The position numbers were made by a program, and so were the translations under genes. From positions 1-20,000 of the forward strand of contig CAUYUJ010003413.1 of the NCBI GenBank assembly GCA_963575745.1: a stretch of DNA of 20,000 nt, in the 5' to 3' direction. Under the pieces are notes generated by a model. It was given only the letters and a program-made list of their open reading frames with translations. It ran no database searches and had not been told where the DNA came from. This stretch comes from Prorocentrum cordatum. Taxonomy: Eukaryota; Sar; Dinophyceae; Prorocentrales; Prorocentraceae. Positions within the stretch are counted from its first letter, which is position 1, and each line of letters starts with the position of its first letter. This document shows positions 9,081-16,900 of this stretch, one piece after another.

Positions 9081-10707
9081 GCTGCCAGCCCCTCAGGGGC
9101 CGCTCCTGGACTGCAGGGAGGTCACCAACCCCACGCTCAGAACAGACGACCCCAGGAGTAGGTCTGGCAGCAGAAACCTGGTCGTTCAGCAGCTCCTCGT
9201 GACCTACCTCCGGGACTTCCACCCTGGATTGGACTACCTTTGGCGGCAGTTCTGCCGCGGCCATTGCGATGATGACATCCCAGAGCCTAAAAACGAAGAA
9301 GCCTCGTGGCCAGGCGGTCGGTTGACGGATTTTCTCAGGGCGGCGTACGGCGACTACATCCCGAGGGATTGCTCCCCGCGCAACCAGCCCTGGGAAGGCA
9401 AGCGGCTGGCCGCCGCGCGAGTCGTCTCCCACCTCACCAACGGCGAGAAACACAAAGAGGCCTGGGAGCGGCTTGTCTCGACCCTCGCCCCGGCGAGTGG
9501 CTTCAACCCAGCCAGACGCGAGATGGGCGCGCTGACGAATTTCCTGCTCAGCCTCAGTGCCGATGCCCTGGCCTCGACAACCGTTACCTCCCTGGCGGGT
9601 TCACATGTGCAGGCCATGAGCGAGGACAGGCCCGGCAGCAAGGCAGGGCGCCCTCCGACTCAGTGGCTGGGCAAGCCCAAGGCTCCAGCAAGAACCGTGG
9701 GCGACGCCTCCACAGCGGTTAGTGCAGACTACTCCCTGGGTTCGAAAGACGCCGGGATGGCTGCTGGAGACGCGAAGGTGCCTGGCCCAACTGCCAAAGA
9801 GGAGAACGACGAAGATGAAATTCCTGCCACGGAGCGAGCGGATCCGGCCGACTTTGGAAGCCCCCAAGAGGGTCCTCCCCCTGATGACGGTCCGGACACA
9901 GACACGGGTGAGGAAGATGATGGCCCTGGCGCCAAGCCGCCGCAGCAAAGCCCAATGGCAGAGAGCATGGGGCCCAGCTCCGACGACGACCCGTTGAACG
10001 CCTGGGCTGGTGCAACCACCACAGAGCAGAACGCCAGTGGTTCCAGGGGACCAGGTCGAGACGAAGCCGCGCGAGACAGAGGCACAGCACATGACCACCG
10101 CCCCACACTACGCAATCCGCAAGCACCAGACCGCAGGCTGGCCTACTCTGGCGCCGCGGAGCGACACGTTCTCAACCGGCTGACCGACGCCCACGGAGGC
10201 CCCATGTACAAGGCTTGGTTGGGCTCCGTGGACTTGGAGCGCCGCGGAGAGACGCCCGCCAAGCGCATCACCAGACACCAAGTTGAATAGGGTGGAGTAT
10301 TCTGTGCCCTTTGGACTGCGTACGCAAAAAGTATCCGGATCCCTGGGCCCAAGGATCCCAAGTCAGACCCGAAGCTGCACTCGGACGCGGACATCAATAA
10401 GTTCTTGGATGACTGGAAGCACTGCGGATACGATGCCTACGCGATGGACAAGAAGTATAACTTCTGCATCGATTGGGCAACGGCTCGGGCCGAATACATG
10501 CGCCACACCAGGACAGACGGCACTGGCAAGGGCAGCCTCCAACAGAACAGCTGGTCCGACCGGGCAAGGAGCTCCTGGGGCTCCTGGGACAACTGGCAGG
10601 TTGGCTGGAGCTCTGGCTGGCACGAAGACCAGTGGCAGTCAGGTGGCAAGCGTGGTGGCGGCAGACCAGATGACCGTGGCGAGAAGAGGCAACGGTGGGC
10701 CGACTGA
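9079..10707 (+). CDS. Second frame of the same protein: helical and acidic middle, Trp/Gly-rich tail
   Basis: Reading from 9079 (ELPAPQGPLLDCREVTNP) the frame is open to TAG 10288-10290 and then open again in the same frame to TGA 10705-10707. A helical segment (QLLVTYLRDFHPGLDYLWRQ at about 9190-9250, then RLTDFLRAAYGDYIP) is followed by a disordered acidic region (EENDEDE, DTDTGEEDDG, about 9800-9930). A compact part around the TAG contains INKFLDDWKHCGYDAYAMDK, and a tail rich in Trp, Gly, Ser and Arg ends RGEKRQRWAD. Such tails are common in RNA-binding proteins; that is inference. Continuity across the TAG suggests either a single damaged codon or readthrough. A 3' tandem repeat begins 55 bases after the stop. 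Confidence 0.6.
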
Positions 10708-10762
10708 GCCCCCCCCCTTCACCAAGAGCTTCAGGTGCAGCGTCCGTTTTCCACACTCTGTG

Positions 10763-11370
10763 CAGCCTTCAGCTGCCTCCCTGGGTTGCGTTTCATATAC
10801 TCGGGTGGCGGCCTTCCGCCGCCCTCCCTGGTACACGCACTTCCTGCTTTTGGACCCAAGTGTGTTTACCGGCAATACCGTCTGCATGTCATCACGGGGG
10901 CGTGTTGCTTGCAGGCCATGGTTGGCCCCGGCCCTGCTGTAGTTGTCTCACCTCTGGCCCTGGTGGACTTCGTCCCCCGGCCTCGCGGCTCTGTGACCGA
11001 CGCCGATGGAGTTGCCTCGTCTCCGTCCAGATCCGCACTCACCATTCTCCCTGGGTTCTCAAAGGTACTGCGGCCTTCAGCTGCTCATCAGTATAACTCG
11101 TGTGGCGGCCTTCTGCCGCCCTCCTGGTACGCGCACTTCCTGCCTTTGGACCCAAGTGTATTTACCAGCAATACCGTCTGCATGACAGCGCTGGGGCGTG
11201 TTGCGCGCAGGCCATAGTTGGCCCCGGCCCCGCTGTAGTTGTTCCACCTCTGGCCCTGTCGGACGTCGCCCCCCGGCCTCGCGGCTCTGTGACCGACGCA
11301 AAGATAGCTTCGCCTCGTCACTGTCCAGAACCGCACTCACATTCCCTGGGCATCTTCTTGACCACTGGCT
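10763..11370. repeat. Two tandem copies of a ~300-base repeat downstream of the zinc-ribbon gene
   Basis: Copy 1 starts at about 10763 and copy 2 at about 11071 (CAGCCTTCAGCTGC and CGGCCTTCAGCTGC). Matching landmarks are 308 to 296 bases apart: the GC hairpin (GGCGGCCTTCCGCC, later GGCGGCCTTCTGCCGCC), GCACTTCCTGC, CAATACCGTCTGCATG, and CCTCGCGGCTCTGTGACCGA at 10981 and 11277. Identity is high by eye. The copies carry no consistent reading frame, so a structural or untranslated role, or simple satellite expansion, is more likely than coding. Confidence 0.85.
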
Positions 11371-12199
11371 GTTGCTTGGGCTGCAGCTGGTAAGCGGCAG
11401 CACAGCTTTCTCAGAGCGCCATCGTCTTGCACTTCATTCTGGTACGCCAGGGAATCAAGGATAGGCGGCTCTGTGTGCGCTCGTCACGTTAGATGCTTTG
11501 GTACGCGTCACTGCTCTTATCTCCGGGTGGCAGTCGCCTGCGATTTGTGCCTGGTAGAGGATTGGGACACTTGTACCTTCCGCATAGCGTCACATCATGT
11601 TACCTGATGGCTCGCTTGCGAACGCATGTGTTCGGGGTTGTCTCCTGGGCCTGACGTGCTTCGTTTGGTTGCAGACACCACGAATTTCGCACCTTTTGGC
11701 CGCGTTGGTGCGTACTCTGAAGCTGCGACGGTTCGCTGGCGCTGTCAGAGTCCAACCTCTCCTACGGTGTGCAGTCTGGCGACAGGTTGCGTGTCTCTCG
11801 GTCGCCCTGCTTGAGCACGGCAGACACCCCGGGACCCCTTCGTACGCCAATCCTGCGCCGAGGTTGTCAGACTCCCTACTGGTCAGATATCCTTGACACG
11901 GTGGGGGTCTTGCATCGCGCCACTTTGGCAGCGTAATTATTGCTCCCTGGGTGCGGTCCGTCAGACTCCCTGGGCTGCAGCACCCCTGCACCCGCCGCTT
12001 GGCGCCAATTTGTAGCGGCCAATTTGTAGCGGCCGCAGCCCGACCGTTACCCGCCGCCGCTGGCGCTTCCGCCCGCGGCTGTAAAAAAACTCCACAGAAA
12101 CTATGCCCAGGGGAGCTGCCCTTATCAGGGGAGCGGGGGGCTTCAGTGAACCAGAGGCCTCATGGATACCCTTCGGGGTCGCTAGGGATGTATCCTGAT
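11371..12199. other. Non-genic stretch with decayed echoes of the 300-base repeat
   Basis: No gene is supported. Short pieces resembling the preceding repeat recur, such as TGGTACG (11439, 11500) and CTCCCTGGG (11942, 11967), so the tandem array may once have been longer. A 14-base tandem duplication lies at 12004-12031 and an A run at 12083-12089. The open frames at 11590-12589 are low in information. Confidence 0.45.
12004..12031. repeat. Perfect 14-base tandem duplication
   Basis: The unit GCCAATTTGTAGCG occurs twice in direct succession. It is AT-richer than its surroundings. Function unknown; a replication-slippage duplication is likely. Confidence 0.9.
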
Positions 12200-12440
12200 A
12201 GGCTCACCGTGGCCTTTGAGGGCGTCTTGGGGGCCTCTTGGGGGCTTTTGGGGGGCCTCGTGGGGCCTTCTTTGGGCCCTCCTGGGAGGATTCGAGGTTT
12301 TCGTGGTACCATCTTGGGGGATATCGATCACACCAGGGGGGGAGGAGGGGGGGGGCGTCTCTTGAGGCTCTCTTCGTGCGCTCTTGGGTTCTCTCGGGGC
12401 CGTCTTGGGTCCCTCTTGGGCCCCTCTTGGGTCTCCCTTA
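12200..12440. repeat. Degenerate GGGCCTCTTGGG-type tandem repeat
   Basis: Units close to GGGGCCTCTTGG or GGGCCCCTCTTGGGTC recur irregularly (for example 12226-12265 and 12401-12435), with a G run at 12338-12353. Translation gives repeated Leu-Gly-Pro-Ser-Trp-like text, a by-product of the unit rather than a gene. Confidence 0.7.
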
Positions 12441-12589
12441 GATTGGGCCCTGTTGAAACCATCCTGAGTGAGTTTCGGAAGGTCATTGGAAGCGAACGGG
12501 CGGGAAGGTCAACATCATTGATTTGTCATCGCTGTTGGAAGGGGGTTGGCCTGTTGGGGACATCCACAGGACCCCCAAGGCCACTTTGA

Positions 12590-12715
12590 CCCATCTTGGA
12601 GTGGTTCTGCAACACCTTGGCCATCTTGAGTGGCCTCACGCTATTTTGAACCATCTTGGAGGCTAGCTTACGCTCTCTGGGACCCTCTCGGAGCCATTTT
12701 GGGCCATCTTGGACG
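12590..12715. repeat. Degenerate CCATCTTGG repeat cluster
   Basis: About five copies of a motif near GGCCATCTTGGA (or CCATTTTGG) occur within 125 bases, spaced irregularly. One reads AGCCATTTTGGG. This continues the decayed short-period repeats upstream. I see no gene. Confidence 0.6.
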
Positions 12716-12956
12716 CTCCAGCGACGCGCGGGGCGACCAGGCCAGACCCGCGGGGGGGGAGTCAAGCTTCCCACAAGCCCCAAGCCGTCTCGCTCACTCC
12801 CACCCGCCCTCCCAACACATAACCAGCACCCGAGTCGTAGCATGGGCAGGGGCCGCCATCGAAAACCATCGGGAACCAATGCAGACGCCAGCGACGTGCG
12901 CCGCGCGTGTCAGGGCCTCCCACCATCCTTGCAACATAAGAGTGCGAAGTGACCGT

Positions 12957-13159
12957 GGGGCGCCCGCGCATGGGCAATCTGTTTCCGTAGAGTGTACTTA
13001 GCATAGGTTTCTGGCAGGGATGGTGAGCCTGCCCACGTGGGGTAACATGCGACCTCAATTCGTGACTCTCAGAAACAATACTAATTCATCGCGGGGCGCC
13101 CGGACATGACCAATATTCTGCCGCAAGGCGCATTCAGCATTGATTTTTTGGCAGGGTGG
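12957..13159. repeat. Two diverged copies of a ~67-base segment, 136 bases apart
   Basis: 12957-13023 and 13093-13159 align almost without gaps: both begin GGGGCGCCCG, share CATG, CAAT, CCG and AGCAT at the same offsets, and end with TTTTGGCAGGGTGG-like text. About two thirds of positions match by eye. They look like an old 136-base tandem duplication. No open frame is shared. Confidence 0.6.
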
Positions 13160-13726
13160 CGGGGGGGTGTCGGCATTGTTCCTGGTTTGTCGCCAGTCGA
13201 GTGTGGGAGGGGGTGTTCGTTCAAAAGGAGCAGAGATGAACCCGCTCCGAATGGGAAGAAGGAGGTTGAAGGAGGAGGCGGTTTAAGCCACCTACGCCTT
13301 AAAGGGCTGGTGGGATTATTTCTGATAGGGAACGGGTCTGAGGAGAGGCCTGGCTCAGGATTGCTCCTCCATCGGCACGTGGCGGATGACGGGAAGTGCG
13401 GACCTGGCGGATGACGGGAAGCTGGCCTAGACTCGGAGGGTCCTGCGATGGACGTTGCATACCAGCCTGGAGAGAACTATGTTTCACGTGGGGAGGTCCA
13501 GGAGGGGAGCGTCTCCGAGTTGCTCGCTGATTTACGCACGTCTGGTTTTGAATACTGGCGTTTCGCCGAAAACGTGTTCGAAACATGGACATGCTGTTTT
13601 GTTGTACGACGTCGTTCCTCAACATTGCGGCGATCACCTGAGACAGACATCTTCGGACAAATGAGACATTCAAATCACATGCCATGTTTTCGCGTCTTCG
13701 AGAAATGGGTCGCTCGCCTGAGTCAT
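13160..13726. other. No confirmed gene
   Basis: A frame from ATG 13448 (MDVAYQPGENYVSRGEVQEG) stays open for 105 codons but ends in the AT microsatellite. It lacks the strong GC3 pattern of the gene that follows. Otherwise only the short repeats listed separately are seen. Confidence 0.35.
13378..13421. repeat. Tandem pair of the dispersed GGCGGATGACGGGAAG motif
   Basis: The motif occurs at 13381-13396 and 13406-13421. Another copy with one change lies at 5559-5574 (both 5559 and 13406 copies are preceded by ACCT), and a weaker one at 5300-5315. The shared string of about 20 bases in two places 8 kb apart exceeds chance expectation, but no function is apparent. Confidence 0.65.
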
Positions 13727-13772
13727 CCCATATATATATATATATATAGAGATATAGAGATATAGATATGGG
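13727..13772. repeat. TA/GATATA microsatellite bounded by CCCATA and TATGGG
   Basis: A (TA)n run is followed by GATATA units, and the whole is bounded by CCCATAT and ATATGGG, so it can fold back on itself. An in-frame ATG at 13768 for the following gene lies inside this repeat, which makes it a poor start candidate. Confidence 0.9.
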
Positions 13773-13908
13773 ATATCAGAAGAGGTGTTGTTCGGTCCCT
13801 GCCTTTGCCACCTGTGGCCCAAGCCATTGTCTGTCACGCCCGTGCAGGCAGCCTCTGGAGCCAGAGCCTGCATGCCTGCTAGCACTGTGGCCTGCGGCGG
13901 TCCATGTG

Positions 13909-16900
13909 ATGGCCATGCTTGCGGTACCCAGCTGGGTGGAAGGCCTGTCCGGCGGCAGCGCCAGTAAGAAGGCTGCGTCTCCTGCGCCGGGAGAGCTGCC
14001 AGCGGCCACCGCGGAGGGCCAGCCTGGGGCGTCGGCGGCGGGCCTGGGCGGCGGCGCTGCGGCGGAGCTGCGGGCGCTGGGCAGCGGGGAGGCGCAGCTG
14101 CGCGCGCTGGCCTCGAACCCGGACTTCTTCGTCGACGAGGGCCAGCTGTTCGAGCTGCTGGCCGCCGCGCACCAGCAGGTGGCCGACCTCGAGCGGTCTC
14201 CGCCCCACGACGCGCGGGGCCTGAGCGAGGCGCAGCAGCTCGCCCGGGGCGCGCTCGGCCTCTGCGCCGCGTGGCTGCGCCTGGCGGCGGCGGGCGGCCT
14301 CGTGGAGAGCCTCGAGGGCCTGCGCGGGCCGGCCGCGGCGGAGATGGCCTTCGCCACGGCGGCCGCGGCCGTGTGCTCCGAGACGGGCCTCGGGCCCGCC
14401 ATGCTGGTGGCCTTCAACGAGCTGGGCGGGGTCGGCCTCATGGGCTCCGCGCTGCAGGGCGTCGACGAGTCCGCGCTGGCGAGCTGCACGCGCCGCCTCC
14501 GCAGCGTCACCCTGCGCTGCTGCGCGCAGGCGCGGCGAGAGGGCAGCGCCGCGTCCGAGGCGCTGGCCGCGGGCGTCGAGGGCTTCCGGGCGGGGCTCTT
14601 CGCGCGCTTCCGCGAGCTGGCAGGGAGGCCCGGCCGCCGGATGCGCACCTCCCAGTTCCGGGAGCTCGTGGCGGACCTGTGCGCAGTGCTCGGGGGCGTC
14701 TACGGCGGCACGCAGGCGTTCGACCAAAAAGCAAGCGACACCACCCCACCCGCGGCCCTCCATGTTGCGCTACGGCCCATCGGGGGCCGCAGCGCATGCC
14801 ACGCGAAAGGCCCACGCCAGATGTCCTGATCTACGCCAAGCCCCTGGGGCCGTCGGTGGGGTGGTGTCTTGTGTTTTCTGGTCCAGCAGGCGTTCGAGAT
14901 GGGCTGCCTCCTGTCCTTGCAGCTCTCCATGGAGCTGTCGGCCTCCTGCGAGGGCGTCCCTGGCGGAGACGCCTCGGAGGCCGTCGAGTGGATGGCGTCG
15001 GTGATGCGCGCCCTGCTGGACCAGGGGTCCACGTCGGGCGCGCTCGCCTCTCCGGTCGCCGTGCGGGAGTGGGTGGAAGACAGCGGCCTCTGGAACGCAT
15101 TGCTCTGGCGCGCTGGCTGCGAGACGCAGCAGCACGCCCACCACGTCATGAGCGTACTGCTCACGCGGCACGCGGCCACGGCCGACGACCTGGTGGGCCA
15201 GCTAGCGCTGCTCGGGGCGCTGTCCCGGTCGCCGGTCCCGCCGCCGAGCCGCTTGTCGATGCAGGGTGCCCTGTTGTCGGCCGCGTCGTCCGCCGGCGTC
15301 GAGGCCACCCTGGACCTCATCGCAGGCCTGTGCAACGCCCTGGGCTTCCAGCACCTCGCCGAGGAGGGCATCGATCTCCTCGCGCGCGCGACGCAGCGGG
15401 CGCTGGCCGCCGGCTACGACCCCGGCGGCCACGGGGGTGCCGCGGCCGAGGCCCGGGGGCTGCCGAGGTCCCTGGCGCTGTCCTACCTGGTGCACTTCAT
15501 GCAGTGGGCCTGCCGGTCAGACGACCCGCCGGAAGGCCCACTCGCGCATGCCCGCAGCACCATCCTGCACACCCTGGCGCTGCACCCCGCCCTGGCGCCG
15601 CTGCTGCCGGCCGCCGCCGCCGAGGCTCTGCAGCTGGCCGCCGCGCCGCCCGCGGGCTGCCACAGGGAGGGCATGGAGGGCTGCGTGCGCGCCCTGTGCG
15701 CGCTGTCCGTGGACCTGGCCAGTGCTGGTGCTTCGGCTGCCTGTGCCGGTCCGGAGGGCGCGGCCAAAGCCAGCGCCGCCGCCGTGGCGGCGCTGTGCGG
15801 CGCGCTGCCCGCGGTGGGTGCCGAGGCGCCCTTCGGCGCGCCCAGTGCGCAGGTCTGGGTCGCTGCCCTGGTCGGCGCGCTGGCGTGCCACCTCCGCGTG
15901 CCCGGCGCGCAGATTGCCACGCCGCAGGTGTCGACTAGACGTGAGAGTGACCTTTCGCCGGAGTGACCTTTGGTGCGGGCACAGATGGGTCCCCAGATGG
16001 CTGAAAACGAAGCAGGAGCAGCGGCTTGCGCGCCCAGGTCTGGTCCCCACGCGGCCCCCAAAAAGCCGCGCACCGAAGGCCACTCTTTACCCAGGGTCAC
16101 TCTTGCGTGTAGCCGAAGGTGGGCAGCCTCTGGTCGCGGATGATCGTGCGCCCCGTCTTCGGGGTGCCCCTGCCGGCCTCGTCGATGCAGTACTTCAAGC
16201 TGGCCTTCCTGGCGCAGCCCCTGGCCCGCTCGGCCCTGCTGGCCCCGCTGGCGGCGGCGCCGAGCCCGCCGCCGGAGCTGAGCCTGGCCTACGCCTCCAT
16301 CTTCTGCCCCGCCTCGTTCGACGACGACCTGCCGCCCCTGTCCGTGGAGTTCTTCTTCCCCGAGAGGCGCGCCCCCCGGCCGCAGGGCGCCGGCGGGGCC
16401 GACGCCGCGACGGGCGGCGGGCACGACCCCGACCGCGCGGCGAGGGCGCTGCAGTTCGGGGACTCCCCGCCCAGGCTGCCTCAGCCGCTGCGCCGCTCCA
16501 TCAGCTCCACGGCGGACTTCCCCGAGCTGGACCTGCTCGTGGAGGGCCAGTGCGACGAGGCCGCCCTGGCCGCGGCCGCGGCGGCGGTGGGCGTGGTCCT
16601 GCCGTCCGCTTCGACGGCAGCGCCGCGGCTGCGCCTCGACAGGGTGCGGGCCGTGATGAGCGAGCAGAGCGCCCCCCTCTTCAACGAACTCACCGTCTAC
16701 GAGGCCATCGAGCGCCGGCTCTGGGACGAGTTCGATGAGCGAGGTCGCGTAGAGGACCCAGACGCGACTCGGCAGCGGGACGCCGCCGCGGCGCGCTGCC
16801 TGGTGGCGCTGGACCGAGAGATCGACACCGCCGGGTTTGCAGGCCGGGAGTTGGCGCCGCCGCTCACCGAGGCGCGGGCCAAGTTCTCGTCGCTGTGCGA

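Noticed and set aside
11951-12589. Open frame of 212 codons with Leu-Gly-Pro-Ser-Trp repeats
   Set aside because: The repeated peptide text is the translation of a degenerate GGGCCTCTTGGG repeat; no domain or splice context supports it.
12680-12715. Possible dinoflagellate spliced-leader relic (AGCCATTTTGGG)
   Set aside because: Only about 11 bases match the known leader, and the site sits in a cluster of CCATCTTGG repeats that explains it better.
14271-15938. Plus-strand open frame of 555 codons in another frame
   Set aside because: Gly/Arg/Ala-rich shadow of exons 1-2; it runs through intron 1 and has no domain sense.
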